Shown piece after piece: positions 42,207 through 50,597 of a stretch of 64,000 nucleotides of DNA. Location of the stretch: NCBI RefSeq assembly GCF_003284725.1, contig NZ_PGTO01000005.1, positions 161,768 to 225,767 on the forward strand, given 5' to 3'. Position 1 is the first letter of the stretch. The number at the start of each line of letters is the position of its first letter. The DNA comes from Paramagnetospirillum kuznetsovii. GTDB taxonomy: Bacteria; Pseudomonadota; Alphaproteobacteria; Rhodospirillales; Magnetospirillaceae. The notes under the pieces were generated by a model, which worked only from the letters and a program-made list of their open reading frames with translations, had not been told where the DNA came from and ran no database searches. A program made the position numbers and the translations under genes.

Positions 42207-42584
42207 ATGCGTCTTCCCAGTTCGCCTCTTGGCATCTTCGCCACGCTTTGCGCCGTGATCGTTCCGGCGGGGGCGGGGCTGACTGCTCCGGTCTGGTTGA
42301 TGGTCATGGGGGTCAAGTTGGACAAGGCGGCCTCGGTCGGCGCCGAGATCGTCGGCGTCACGGTGCTGGCCTGCCTGGGGCTGTTCGCCGCCTATTGGGT
42401 CTTGCTGCGGCCGCGCATCCTGGCCAGCCTGCCCGCCACTTCGGATGGTCAATACGCTCCGGTGGACAATACCGCCCGCGACCGTTTCGTCCATATGCTG
42501 GTCTGGGTCTTGTTCATCCTGCCCTTCATCCTGGTGATCGTCAGTTTCATTTTCGGTCAGTTGGAAAAGCTGTCGATCGACTGA
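42207..42584 (+). CDS. Small membrane protein, unknown function
   Basis: A 125-residue protein with three likely membrane helices: residues about 8-34 (GIFATLCAVIVPAGAGLTAPVWLMV), 46-67 (AEIVGVTVLACLGLFAAYWVLL) and 96-117 (HMLVWVLFILPFILVIVSFIF). The stretch between helices 2 and 3 (RPRILASLPATSDGQYAPVDNTARD) is hydrophilic. GAGG lies eight bases before the ATG at 42207; the frame is open from 42141. I do not recognise a family. It follows repeat copy D and may be read with the polyferredoxin gene. Confidence 0.65.
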   Translation: MRLPSSPLGIFATLCAVIVPAGAGLTAPVWLMVMGVKLDKAASVGAEIVGVTVLACLGLFAAYWVLLRPRILASLPATSDGQYAPVDNTARDRFVHMLVWVLFILPFILVIVSFIFGQLEKLSID

Positions 42585-42759
42585 CATCCGGCTTCGGCTG
42601 GGCCTTCGGCCGGGGCGGGCGCTTGGCGCCGCAATCCAGGCATACGGCGGCTCTGGCCCGCCGACAGCGGTCCTTGACCGGGCAGTCCTCTGGCGGCTCG
42701 GCCCTGGTCGCGCGTTCTGTCGGTGTCCGCCCGGGGCGGCGCGGCGGCGAAGATGTCAT
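42547..42759 (-). CDS. Possible small Cys-rich basic protein
   Basis: Seventy residues starting MTSSPPRRPGRTPTERATRA and containing CPVKDRCRRARAAVCLDCG, a C-x5-C-x7-C-x2-C pattern that could bind zinc. The protein is Arg/Pro-rich. The ribosome-binding site is weak. It overlaps the 3' end of the membrane-protein gene on the other strand by 38 bases, so it may be a spurious frame. The four regularly spaced cysteines are the only argument for it. Confidence 0.3.
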   Translation of the reverse strand: MTSSPPRRPGRTPTERATRAEPPEDCPVKDRCRRARAAVCLDCGAKRPPRPKAQPKPDVSRSTAFPTDRK

Positions 42760-42836
42760 GACACGAAGCCTACCACAACGATCCCTCCTTGCGGTCGAGC
42801 ACGTTTCGCCGTGCCTTATTTCATTGGGATCTGGAA

Positions 42837-43691
42837 TCAGTGACCCTTCTTCTCGGCTTTCTCGGCCTTGGCGGGCTTGGCGCCGTGGCCGCCCGCCGCG
42901 CCCGGAATCTCGCCCGGTCTGACATAGACCGTCAGGGGCTTCAGCCATTCAGCGGCATCGGTGGGACGTTCCGCCGTGGCGGCGCGGCCGTCGGACGAGG
43001 ATGTGAGCAGGGCGGTGACGGCGCCCAGGGCCTTGCGGTTGGCCTCGGGGTCATCGCCCTCTGCTCGTACCGCGAAGACGGCGCGCACGGGGATGGCGGC
43101 GTCCTCGCCGCTTGGGCTCAGCGATACCATCCAGGTCGCCTTGCGCTGTCCGGCCTCCAGCATGCCTTCCTTCATCAACACCACCTGATCGGCGATGATC
43201 AGTCCGGCGGAATAACGCATCAGCGGTCCGTCCGCCGGGGCGGTGATGGACAGGCCGAGCGGTATCGCGCTGGTGCCGCGCACCACCAATTCGCCCTCGA
43301 CGGCATAGGCGACACCGTCCGAGTTGCGCAAATGCGACAATTCCGAGTTGAAGGCGATCGTGGCGTCGTTGGCCTTCGACCAGCCCACCGCCACTTCCTT
43401 GCGCTGGAGGAAGCGTTCAACCGTGCGCCGCAGGGTGTAGAAATGCGCGTCCTCGGTGGGGGTGAAGCTTTCCCGTTTGCGCGGCGCCGGAAGCAGGCCG
43501 GTGGCCTCGATGGTGAAGGGGGCAAAGCCGTTGCGAACGGGGGCGCGCTCCACCAGGGCAAATTTCTCCACGCCGACACTCGCGGCGAGGGGGCCGTCGT
43601 GTGGCGGCGCGGTCGGGCTTGCCGCCATGGCCGGGACAGCGGCCAACAGCCCGCAAAAATAAGCCGCAAAGGTCATCAACCGCTTCATCAT
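42837..43691 (-). CDS. Secreted protein of unknown function
   Basis: A 284-residue protein with a Sec signal peptide, MMKRLMTFAAYFCGLLAAVPAMA, followed by a periplasmic domain rich in beta-strand patterns (GFAPFTIEATGLLPAP, VAVGWSKANDATIAFNSELSHLRNSDGVAYAVEGELVVRGTSAIPLG). The C-terminus is Lys/Ala-rich (GGHGAKPAKAEKAEKKGH). GGGAGG lies four bases before the first of two ATGs at 43691. No family is recognised. It is divergent from the ABM-domain gene. Confidence 0.65.
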   Translation of the reverse strand: MMKRLMTFAAYFCGLLAAVPAMAASPTAPPHDGPLAASVGVEKFALVERAPVRNGFAPFTIEATGLLPAPRKRESFTPTEDAHFYTLRRTVERFLQRKEVAVGWSKANDATIAFNSELSHLRNSDGVAYAVEGELVVRGTSAIPLGLSITAPADGPLMRYSAGLIIADQVVLMKEGMLEAGQRKATWMVSLSPSGEDAAIPVRAVFAVRAEGDDPEANRKALGAVTALLTSSSDGRAATAERPTDAAEWLKPLTVYVRPGEIPGAAGGHGAKPAKAEKAEKKGH

Positions 43692-43801
43692 GTAGCCTCC
43701 CAAGCGCAGGCGGCATTGTGACGGCAGCGGGAGAAAGGTTTCAACCCCGTTCCACAATGACTAGCTTATCCCAGGTATGATTGCTTCCCAGGACGAATGA
43801 C

Positions 43802-44356
43802 ATGGCCCATGACGAAGAAGGACCGGTGACGGTCAGCATCGCGCGACGGATCAAGCCGGGATGTGAAAGGGATTACGAAGCCTGGGTAAGCGGCATCACC
43901 ACCGAGGCGTCGTCCTGGCCCGGCTATCAGGGCGTCAACGTGCTGCGGCCGGCGCCGTCCACCGATTTCGCCTATGTGACCATCTACCGTTTCGAATCCT
44001 GGCGCCATTGCCACGCCTTCGAGGTCTCCGACGCCCGGCGGCACTGGCTGGACCGCATCGGCGACATCGTCGAGGGCGAAGCCTCGGTCAAGAAGGTGAC
44101 CGGCCTGGAATTCTGGTTCGATCTGCCCGAGGTTCCGGTGGAAGCCAAACCGTCGCCCCACAAGATGGCCTTGGTCATCACCGTTGTCGCCTATGGGGTC
44201 GTCCTGGGGCTGAACCTGACCTTCGGGGGCTTGGTGGCGGGATTGCCATTGTGGCTGAAGGCGCTGATCTTCGTTTCGGCCCAGGTGTTGATCATGACCT
44301 ATCTGGTCATGCCGCGGGTGACGCGCCTGTTGCGTCCCTGGCTCTATGGCGCATGA
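43802..44356 (+). CDS. Antibiotic-biosynthesis-monooxygenase-like domain protein with two membrane helices
   Basis: A 184-residue protein. Residues 8-100 (TVSIARRIKPGCERDYEAWVSGITTEASSWPGYQGVNVLRP...YVTIYRFESW) form an ABM dimeric alpha/beta-barrel fold of the membrane-associated kind. Two helices follow at about 122-141 (ALVITVVAYGVVLGLNLTFG) and 147-167. AGGA precedes the ATG by eight bases; a TTG at 43781 is possible. Related proteins are annotated as quinol monooxygenase-like, but function is unknown. It converges on DUF3572, overlapping by 13 bases. Confidence 0.75.
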   Translation: MAHDEEGPVTVSIARRIKPGCERDYEAWVSGITTEASSWPGYQGVNVLRPAPSTDFAYVTIYRFESWRHCHAFEVSDARRHWLDRIGDIVEGEASVKKVTGLEFWFDLPEVPVEAKPSPHKMALVITVVAYGVVLGLNLTFGGLVAGLPLWLKALIFVSAQVLIMTYLVMPRVTRLLRPWLYGA

Positions 44357-44640
44357 AAATCCGGCATGGCGCCCGGCAGCAAGGCCCTGGCCCTCGAGAC
44401 CTCGGTGGCTCCGACCTCCGCCCAGGCGGCGAAATCCACCAGCGCGGCTTCGTCGCCCAGCAAGGCGTCGAGGACGAAGCCCAGCAGGGCAGGGTCGCCC
44501 GCCCGCTGACGCAAGGTCGATGCGTCGCAGCCGGTGGTGGTCAGGAAGCGTTCGGCCCGTTCGGAGTCCGACAGCAGCCAAGCCAAGCCTCGCAGGGCGA
44601 TGATCTCGGCCTGCTCCGTTTGGGGAATGCGCGCCATCAT
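44344..44640 (-). CDS. DUF3572 protein
   Basis: A 98-residue protein, [20 protein letters not shown] followed by LLSDSERAERFLTTTGCDASTLRQRAGDPALLGFVLDALLGDEAALVDFAAW. This matches DUF3572, a helical family of alphaproteobacteria without known function. Two ATGs (44640, 44637) are possible. It overlaps the end of the gene upstream, so the two small genes form an operon that reads away from nifA. Confidence 0.75.
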   Translation of the reverse strand: MMARIPQTEQAEIIALRGLAWLLSDSERAERFLTTTGCDASTLRQRAGDPALLGFVLDALLGDEAALVDFAAWAEVGATEVSRARALLPGAMPDFHAP

Positions 44641-44828
44641 GCAACCCTCCGCATGGGGCGGCTGGCCATGAATTCCACCCGGGTCAGCATCAGCAATGCC
44701 CGATCCTGCGCCGGCCAATCGCCGCGCGCCGCCAAATCACGGGCCTGGCTGGTCAAAATCTCGGCGGCCAGAGGGCCGAAACGGTCAAGCATTCTTCGCG
44801 CGGCGGTTTCCATGGCGTCGTCCATCAT
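44637..44828 (-). CDS. Small helical protein of unknown function
   Basis: Sixty-three residues: [20 protein letters not shown], then [43 protein letters not shown]. It looks entirely helical. The start has GGAGG five bases upstream. The stop overlaps the DUF3572 start, giving a two-gene unit. No family is recognised. It is divergent from nifA; the shared upstream region is 248 bp. Confidence 0.6.
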   Translation of the reverse strand: MMDDAMETAARRMLDRFGPLAAEILTSQARDLAARGDWPAQDRALLMLTRVEFMASRPMRRVA

Positions 44829-45076
44829 TCGCACCTCCATCTTGTAGACCATTAAAATCCAAAAAGAACAAAACAGCAACATATAATTTTCGTGCGGCCC
44901 TCTCCCCATGGCGATCGCTGTTCACGCACCCAGCCATGCGGCGGTCGTCGCGGACCCAGTTTTTTTTGAGGATATGCAGGAGTGGACGCCAGAGCCTGCT
45001 TGGACTAAGAATGATCTCAATAATCAAGAGTCGGTCGGGGACACGTCGCGCGGGGGGTGAAGGTATTGGGCGTGAG
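44829..45076 (+). promoter_or_regulatory. Divergent upstream region of nifA
   Basis: 248 bp that is partly AT-rich (CATTAAAATCCAAAAAGAAC) and must hold the nifA promoter. No TGT-N10-ACA NifA site and no -24/-12 element are seen, so nifA does not appear to be autoactivated. The frame of nifA is open through this region, but there is no family homology before the chosen start. Confidence 0.4.
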
Positions 45077-46756
45077 ATGATGAAGATGAGTGTCAATCGG
45101 GCTGACGAGAGTGCGCTTCCGCTGATCGGCGTCTATGAGATCAGCAAGATTCTTGGCGCGACGCTGGATCTGAAGAAGGCGTTGCACGACGTTCTCAACG
45201 TCCTGTCCGCCTATCTCAACATGCGTCATGGCGCCGTGGTGCTCAATGACGACACCGGCAAGCCCACCCTTGCCGCGGTGACCGGCATGTCGTTGCAGGC
45301 CGCCCGTGACGGCGGGCTCAAATATCCCTTCACCGCCGCCGCCAAGGTGATCTCCACCGGCGTGCCCATGGTCGCCGCCAACGCCATCGACGAGCCGCTG
45401 CTGGCCGATTACGTGACCGGCAATGCCGCCCTGGAAGGCGAGGACGTTTCTTTTTTCTGCGTTCCCATCAAGACCACGGAAAAGGCGTTCGGCGCCCTGT
45501 CGGTGGAACGGGTCTGGGACGGCAGCCCCCAATACACCTTCGAGCATGATCTGCGCTTCCTGACCATGGTCGCCACCCTGGTGGGGCAGACCGTCAGCCT
45601 GCACCGCAAGGTCGCCGCCGACCGCCAGACGCTGATGACCGATACCAGCCGGTTGAAGAAGCAGATGGAGGACGCCGCTCCCGCTCTGCCCATCAAGGGG
45701 TTGGAGGATGTGGTCGGCACCTCGGAGGCCATGACCCGCGTGTTCGGCCAGGTTCAGCAGGCCGCGTCAACCAAGGCCACCATCTTGCTGCGCGGCGAAA
45801 GCGGCACCGGCAAGGAGCTTGTCGCCCGTGCCGTTCACATCCTGTCGCCCCGTGCGCAAAAGCCCTTCATCAAGGTCAATTGCGCCGCCCTGTCGGAAAG
45901 CGTGCTGGAATCCGAACTGTTCGGCCACGAGAAGGGCTCGTTCACCGGCGCCGTCGCCGACCGCAAGGGCCGGTTCGAGCTGGCCCATACCGGCACCCTG
46001 TTCCTGGACGAGATCGGCGAGATTTCGTCCAACTTCCAGGCCAAGCTGCTGCGGGTTCTGCAAGAAGGCGAGTTCGAACGGGTGGGCGGCACCAAGACTG
46101 TCAAGGTGGATGTGCGCCTTGTCGCCGCCACCAACCGCGATCTCGAAGCCGCCGTCAGCGACGGCAGCTTCCGCTCCGACCTGTATTTCCGCCTCAACGT
46201 GGTGCCCATCTTCCTGCCGCCGCTGCGCGAGCGCCAAGGCGACATCCCGCTGCTGGCCATGTATTTCCTCAAGCAGTTCAACACCGAGAACAGCCGCGCG
46301 CTCTCCTTCTCGGACAAGGCGCTGCAGGTGCTGCAGTGCTGCTATTTCCCCGGCAATGTCCGCGAATTGGAAAACTGCGTCTATCGCACCGCCACCATGA
46401 CCCGTGGCCAGGTGATCGAGGAAATGGACCTGTCGTGTCGTCAGGACACCTGTCTGTCCTCGTCGCTGTGGAGCAAGCCGGGCCAAGCCCATGCCACCAA
46501 CCAGCGCTCGGCTCCGGTGCCGGTTCCCACCGGCCCGCTGGTGCCGCCCGCACCGCCCGTCGCCGCCGCGCCACCGGTGGCGGATCCCGTGGCGCCCCTC
46601 GCCGAAGGGGATGACGCCTCGGAACGCGACCGTCTGATCCAGGCCATGGAGAAATGCGGTTGGGTTCAGGCCAAGGCCGCCCGGCTGATGGGGCTGACCC
46701 CCCGTCAGATCGGCTATGCCCTGAAGAAGCACAACATCGAAGTCCGCCAGTTGTAG
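45077..46756 (+). CDS. nifA: Nif-specific transcriptional activator, oxygen-sensitive type
   Basis: Sigma-54-dependent activator of the nif operons. The 559-residue protein has an N-terminal GAF domain (about 30-180), an AAA+ domain with Walker A GESGTGKE (240-247), GSFTGA (287-292) and Walker B LFLDEIGE (308-315), and a C-terminal helix-turn-helix ([24 protein letters not shown]). Cys422-x11-Cys434-x19-Cys454-x4-Cys459 is exactly the motif of NifA proteins that sense oxygen directly. A 50-residue Pro/Ala linker (475-510) precedes the HTH. I chose the MMKM start at 45077; an ATG at 45011 would add 22 residues. Confidence 0.96.
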   Translation: MMKMSVNRADESALPLIGVYEISKILGATLDLKKALHDVLNVLSAYLNMRHGAVVLNDDTGKPTLAAVTGMSLQAARDGGLKYPFTAAAKVISTGVPMVAANAIDEPLLADYVTGNAALEGEDVSFFCVPIKTTEKAFGALSVERVWDGSPQYTFEHDLRFLTMVATLVGQTVSLHRKVAADRQTLMTDTSRLKKQMEDAAPALPIKGLEDVVGTSEAMTRVFGQVQQAASTKATILLRGESGTGKELVARAVHILSPRAQKPFIKVNCAALSESVLESELFGHEKGSFTGAVADRKGRFELAHTGTLFLDEIGEISSNFQAKLLRVLQEGEFERVGGTKTVKVDVRLVAATNRDLEAAVSDGSFRSDLYFRLNVVPIFLPPLRERQGDIPLLAMYFLKQFNTENSRALSFSDKALQVLQCCYFPGNVRELENCVYRTATMTRGQVIEEMDLSCRQDTCLSSSLWSKPGQAHATNQRSAPVPVPTGPLVPPAPPVAAAPPVADPVAPLAEGDDASERDRLIQAMEKCGWVQAKAARLMGLTPRQIGYALKKHNIEVRQL

Positions 46757-46770
46757 GGTCTGCGACGCTC

Positions 46771-46786
46771 TGTCGCATGTGCGACA
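46771..46786 (+). promoter_or_regulatory. NifA upstream activator site for nifB
   Basis: TGT-CGCATGTGCG-ACA, a full match to TGT-N10-ACA. It lies 15 bp past the nifA stop and 61 bp before the -24 element. A near-match, TGT-N10-ACG, is at 46752-46767 across the nifA stop codon. Confidence 0.85.
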
Positions 46787-46831
46787 GAGCCAAAACCCAG
46801 CAATTCCGCCACTTTCTTGCGGTGCAGCAAC

Positions 46832-46847
46832 TGGCATCGCGCTTGCA
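46832..46847 (+). promoter_or_regulatory. Sigma-54 promoter of nifB
   Basis: TGGCATCGCGCTTGCA: GG at 46833-46834 and GC at 46845-46846 with the required ten-base spacing. Transcription should start near 46858, 28 bp before the nifB GTG. Confidence 0.88.
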
Positions 46848-46885
46848 AAGCCAGTCTCGTGATCCCTTTCACGAGGAGGCTGCCG

Positions 46886-48373
46886 GTGTCCAGCAACGTC
46901 GTACCCCTGACCAGCATTTTGCGGTCCCGCCCGGTTTCCGAAGCGCCCAAGGCCCCGGCCGGTGGCGGCTGTTCCTCAAGCTCCTGCGGTTCGTCCGACG
47001 GCCAGGGCGACATGCCCGCCCATATCTGGGACAAGGTGAAGGACCATCCCTGCTATAGCGAGGAAGCCCATCACTACTTCGCCCGCATGCATGTCGCCGT
47101 GGCTCCGGCCTGCAACATCCAGTGCAACTACTGCAACCGCAAATACGACTGCGCCAACGAGTCGCGGCCCGGCGTCACCAGCGAGAAGCTGACGCCCGAG
47201 CAGGCGGCGCGCAAGGTGGCGGCGGTGGCGGCCAAGGTGCCGCAGCTCTCGGTGCTCGGCATCGCCGGTCCCGGCGATTCCATGTTCGACTGGCGCCACA
47301 CCTCGGCGACCTTCCGCGAGGTCTCCAAGCTGATGCCCGACCTCAAATACTGCGTCTCCACCAATGGCCTGGCCCTGCCGGACCATGTGGACGAGCTGGC
47401 CGAGCACAATATCGACCACGTCACCATCACCATCAACATGATCGACCCGGAAATCGGCGCGCTGATCTATCCCTGGATCTACTTCAAGGGTAAGCGCTAC
47501 ACCGGTATCGAGGGCGCCCGCATCCTGCACGAACGGCAGATGGAGGGCCTGGAGCGTCTGACCGAGAAGGGCATCCTGACCAAGATCAACTCGGTGATGA
47601 TCCCCGGCATCAATGACCAGCACCTGATCGAGGTCAACAAGGCCATCAAGGCGCGTGGCGCCTTCCTCCACAACGTCATGCCGCTGATCTCGGACGCCGC
47701 CCACGGCACCGCCTTCGGCCTGTCCGGCCAGCGCGGCCCCAAGCCCGCCGAGTTGAAGGATCTGCAGGACAAGCTGGCGGGCGGCGCCAATCTGATGCGC
47801 CACTGTCGCCAGTGCCGCGCCGATGCCGTCGGCATGCTGGGCGAGGATCTGTCCCAGGACTTCACCCTGGACAAGATCCCCGAGGCGCCCTCCTACGATC
47901 CCGAGCCGCGCCGTCTCTACCGCGAAGTGGTCGAGCGCGAGCGGGCCGACCGCAACAAGGCGGTCGCCTCGGCCGAGGCCGAACTGGCCGAGACGGTGGA
48001 AGAGGCTCCCGCCAAGCTGGTGGCCATCTGCACCAAGGGCGGCGGCCGCATCAACCAGCATTTCGGCCACGCCAAGGAATTCCAGGTGTTCGAGGTGGAC
48101 GCCAAGGGCGTTCGCTTCTCCGGCCACCGCAAGGCCGACAATTACTGCGTCGGCGGCTATGGCGACGATGACAAGTTGGACGTGGTCCTTGCCGCCCTGG
48201 AAGGCATCGAGACCGTCTTCGTCGCCAAGATCGGCCGTTGCCCTAAGGACGACCTGAAGAAAGCCGGCATCGAAGCCGTCGATCAATACCCCTTCGAATA
48301 CATCGAGACCGCGATCGCGGCCTGGTATGCCGACCGGTTCGGCAACCGCGCCGAGACCTCGGTCATCGCCTGA
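46886..48373 (+). CDS. nifB: FeMo-cofactor biosynthesis radical SAM protein
   Basis: Builds NifB-co, the iron-sulfur-carbide precursor of FeMo-cofactor. The 495-residue protein has radical SAM cysteines 76, 80 and 83 in CNIQCNYC, further conserved ligands (Cys28, Cys34 in GGCSSSSC), and a C-terminal NifX/NafY-like domain from about 375 (LVAICTKGGGRINQHFGHAKEFQVFEVD). It starts with GTG at 46886, six bases after GGAGG. It heads an operon with fdxN, nifZ, nifT and others and has its own NifA-dependent promoter. Confidence 0.96.
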   Translation: MSSNVVPLTSILRSRPVSEAPKAPAGGGCSSSSCGSSDGQGDMPAHIWDKVKDHPCYSEEAHHYFARMHVAVAPACNIQCNYCNRKYDCANESRPGVTSEKLTPEQAARKVAAVAAKVPQLSVLGIAGPGDSMFDWRHTSATFREVSKLMPDLKYCVSTNGLALPDHVDELAEHNIDHVTITINMIDPEIGALIYPWIYFKGKRYTGIEGARILHERQMEGLERLTEKGILTKINSVMIPGINDQHLIEVNKAIKARGAFLHNVMPLISDAAHGTAFGLSGQRGPKPAELKDLQDKLAGGANLMRHCRQCRADAVGMLGEDLSQDFTLDKIPEAPSYDPEPRRLYREVVERERADRNKAVASAEAELAETVEEAPAKLVAICTKGGGRINQHFGHAKEFQVFEVDAKGVRFSGHRKADNYCVGGYGDDDKLDVVLAALEGIETVFVAKIGRCPKDDLKKAGIEAVDQYPFEYIETAIAAWYADRFGNRAETSVIA

Positions 48374-48396
48374 TTTAACGAGCAAAGGAGAACATC

Positions 48397-48585
48397 ATGG
48401 CCCTCAAGATCATTGCTGACGAATGCACCTCCTGCGGCGCTTGCGAATTCGAGTGCCCCAACGCCGCCATTTCCTTGAAGAACGATGTCTATGTCATCAA
48501 GGCCTCGGGCTGCACCGAGTGCGACGGCGACGCCCCCAAGTGCCAGGCGGTCTGCCCGGTCGAGGGCTGCATCGTTCAGGGCTAG
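48397..48585 (+). CDS. fdxN: 2[4Fe-4S] ferredoxin FdxN
   Basis: A 62-residue ferredoxin with Cys10-x2-Cys13-x2-Cys16-x3-Cys20 and Cys39-x2-Cys42-x6-Cys49-x3-Cys53. The longer spacing in the second cluster is characteristic of nif-linked FdxN. It sits 23 bases after nifB; in relatives it supplies electrons to NifB or nitrogenase reductase. A good ribosome site (AAAGGAG) precedes it. Confidence 0.92.
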   Translation: MALKIIADECTSCGACEFECPNAAISLKNDVYVIKASGCTECDGDAPKCQAVCPVEGCIVQG

Positions 48586-48617
48586 GTTCCAATCCGGCAC
48601 CCGGGGGAGGTCAACCA

Positions 48618-48878
48618 ATGACCGAGGAAGTCTTTGAACTTTGGGATCCGGCCGCCTTCGAACGCGGCGACGAGGTGATCTCGCTGAAAGACGTCCGCAA
48701 CGACGGTACCTACCCCGGTGCCAAGATGGGGGAAATCCTGATCCGCAAGGGCGAGGCGGGCTATGTCCACAATGTGGGCACCTACCTCAACCGCTTCTAC
48801 ATCTACGCCGTCGAGTTCATCGACAGCGGTCGCCTTGTGGGCATGCGCGCCCACGAACTGGAGGGGAAGGCGTCATGA
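48618..48878 (+). CDS. nifZ: NifZ
   Basis: An 86-residue protein, a short NifZ. FERGDEVISLKDVRNDGTYP, GEILIRKGEAGYVHNVGTYL and YIYAVEFIDSGRLVGMRAHEL match the family core. NifZ helps form the second P-cluster of the MoFe protein. The start at 48618 has GGGGGAGG upstream. The stop overlaps nifT as ATGA. Confidence 0.92.
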   Translation: MTEEVFELWDPAAFERGDEVISLKDVRNDGTYPGAKMGEILIRKGEAGYVHNVGTYLNRFYIYAVEFIDSGRLVGMRAHELEGKAS

Positions 48879-49090
48879 AGGTCATGGTTCGCAAGAAAGG
48901 CGAGGTTTACGAAATCTATGTCCCCAAGAAGGACCTGGAGGAGAACGTCGTCGAGATGGAAAAGGAAGGTCTGTGGGGCGGTTGGGCCAAGATCGCCAAC
49001 GGCTGGACCTTCGCCATGCCCGAGATGCCGCCGGACACCAGGCTGCCCATTACCGTCGAGGCCCGCAAGATCGGCGGCGGCGACGAGTGA
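48875..49090 (+). CDS. nifT: NifT/FixT/FixU
   Basis: A 71-residue protein with the family pattern MKVMVRKKGEVYEIYVPKKDLEENVVEMEKEGLWGGWAKIANGW and the end TRLPITVEARKIGGG. NifT is small and conserved in nif operons. It has no firmly known role and is often dispensable. It overlaps nifZ by four bases and is followed by the SIR2-like gene after 23 bases. Confidence 0.92.
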   Translation: MKVMVRKKGEVYEIYVPKKDLEENVVEMEKEGLWGGWAKIANGWTFAMPEMPPDTRLPITVEARKIGGGDE

Positions 49091-49113
49091 GCCCCGATCA
49101 GGAGAACGCCCCC

Positions 49114-49962
49114 ATGCTGGATTCCCCCAAGGCACTGCTCAACGGTATCGGCGCCGAAGTCGCCGCTGGTAATCTGATCCCGTTCCTGGGACCGGACACG
49201 CTGCTGTTGGACGGTGCCTCTCCGGTTCCCACCGGGGCGCGGGAACTGGCGCTGCTGCTGGCCAGCAAGGTCGGCGTCCCCGGTCGCATCAAGAACAATC
49301 TGTGGCATGCCGCCCAGTATATCGAGACCCACAAGCACCGCGTCACCATCGACCGCATGATGGCCGACACCTTCAAGACGGTTCCGGCCCCCAATGCCCT
49401 GCATGTCTGGCTGGCCGGCCTGCCCAAGCTGCCCATGATCGTCGATACCTGGTATGACGGCGCCATGCGGGCCGCCCTGGTCGCCGCCGGTCGCACCGAT
49501 TGGGGTATTGTCCAGGGCGCCTCCAAGGCGCGGCGCATCGACGGCGGCGTCTGGAACCGCGCCGTCACCCCCGACGGCACCATCGTCGCCGACGAGCAGG
49601 CGGTCGGGTGGGGGACCGTTCTGTACAAGCCCCACGGGGCGGCGCAGCCCACCGGCGACGTTTTGGTCTCCGACTCCGACTATGTGGAGGTCTTGACCGA
49701 CATCGACATCCAGACCCCCATTCCCGAGGCGGTCAAATCCCGTCGGGCCGGGCGCGGCTTCATCTTCTTAGGGTGTCGCTTCTACGACCAGATCCTGCGC
49801 ACCTTCGCCCGCCAGATCTGCAAGCGTTCCGGCGGGCCGCGCTATGCGGTGGTCCCCGAGGACATGACCCGCAACGAGATCAAGTTCCTGGAACTCGAAG
49901 GCATCAAGCCCTTGATCATGCCGCTGTCCGAGGCCGTCGCCGGCCTGACCGCCGCACCCTGA
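49114..49962 (+). CDS. SIR2-like protein in the nif operon
   Basis: A 282-residue protein with a SIR2-like layout: AAGNLIPFLGPDTLLLDG takes the place of the nucleotide-binding GAGxS loop, TWYDGAMRAAL and KPHGAAQP follow, and GRGFIFLGCRFYDQILRTFARQI is the second nucleotide segment. Zinc-ribbon cysteines of deacetylases are not seen, so it may bind or cleave NAD rather than deacylate. Similar genes sit in the nifB-nifZ-nifT operons of other alphaproteobacterial diazotrophs. Its role is unknown. It is notable that DraT, 1.5 kb away, also uses NAD. Confidence 0.75.
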   Translation: MLDSPKALLNGIGAEVAAGNLIPFLGPDTLLLDGASPVPTGARELALLLASKVGVPGRIKNNLWHAAQYIETHKHRVTIDRMMADTFKTVPAPNALHVWLAGLPKLPMIVDTWYDGAMRAALVAAGRTDWGIVQGASKARRIDGGVWNRAVTPDGTIVADEQAVGWGTVLYKPHGAAQPTGDVLVSDSDYVEVLTDIDIQTPIPEAVKSRRAGRGFIFLGCRFYDQILRTFARQICKRSGGPRYAVVPEDMTRNEIKFLELEGIKPLIMPLSEAVAGLTAAP

Positions 49963-49990
49963 GCCACTCAACCCTTGGAGAGGAAGAATA

Positions 49991-50374
49991 ATGGCAAACG
50001 TAACATTCAGCGCTCCCACCCTTGAAAAGGACATCACCGTCTATGCGGTGGCGGGCGACAACAAGACCCTGCTGGGCGTCGCCAAGCAGCACAACATCGC
50101 TCTTCCCTGTCAGTGCCAGGACGGCCAGTGCGGCTCGTGCCTGATCAAGGTGACCATCCTCGAGGACAAGCGTCCGGCGGGCATTCACCTGACCGAGAAG
50201 GAAAAGCTGACCCTTTCGGTGAACGGCAAGCTGACCAAGGAACAGCTGGCCAATGCCGAGACCAACGACATGCCGCCGCCCTACCGGCTGGCCTGTCAGT
50301 ACATCGTCCGCAACGAGGATATCCTGGTGGAATTCTCGGGAGAGCCGGGCGTCGAGATCGATCTGCGGCGGTAG
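49991..50374 (+). CDS. Nif-associated 2Fe-2S ferredoxin
   Basis: A 127-residue plant-type ferredoxin. Cluster ligands are Cys42, Cys47 and Cys50 (CQDGQCGSC) with Cys102 (YRLACQYI) as the fourth; Cys40 is an additional nearby cysteine. The middle (HLTEKEKLTLSVNGKLTKEQLANAETND) is an insertion relative to simple ferredoxins, seen in nif-linked relatives. It is last in the nifB operon and ends 25 bases before a terminator. Confidence 0.88.
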   Translation: MANVTFSAPTLEKDITVYAVAGDNKTLLGVAKQHNIALPCQCQDGQCGSCLIKVTILEDKRPAGIHLTEKEKLTLSVNGKLTKEQLANAETNDMPPPYRLACQYIVRNEDILVEFSGEPGVEIDLRR

Positions 50375-50398
50375 GTGGCGGAAGCTCGCAGATCGACG

Positions 50399-50430
50399 AA
50401 GGGGCGTCCCGCAAGGGGCGCCCCTTCAAT
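50399..50430 (+). terminator. Terminator after the nifB operon
   Basis: AAGGGGCG at 50399-50406 pairs with CGCCCCTT at 50419-50426 around a 12-base loop, followed by CAATTTTG. It is placed to end the transcript of nifB through the 2Fe-2S ferredoxin gene. Confidence 0.8.
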
Positions 50431-50468
50431 TTTGTCCGCTTCGTAAACTCTCAGACCATCCTTTTTCT

Positions 50469-50572
50469 CGTCACCCCCGCGCAGGCGGGGGGCCATGGTG
50501 CGGCGAGGTCATGCCGAGACCACAATACAGGGTGCTGTGGATGCATGGATTCCCGCTTTCGCGGGAATGACG
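50469..50572. repeat. Palindromic MITE-like repeat, copy E
   Basis: 104 bp between two converging operons, after the terminator of the ferredoxin gene and before the draG stop. The arms are CGTCACCCCCGCGCAGGCGG and CCCGCTTTCGCGGGAATGACG. The left arm has loop bases of copy C type and the right arm has loop bases of copy A type, which could mean recombination between copies. Confidence 0.85.
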
Positions 50573-50597
50573 AAAGGGAATGGGCTTTTTCCGCAGC

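Noticed and set aside
45000..45040. An FNR-like box before nifA (TGATCTCAATAATCAA).
   Set aside because: The half-sites are too far apart for FNR, and one half is imperfect.
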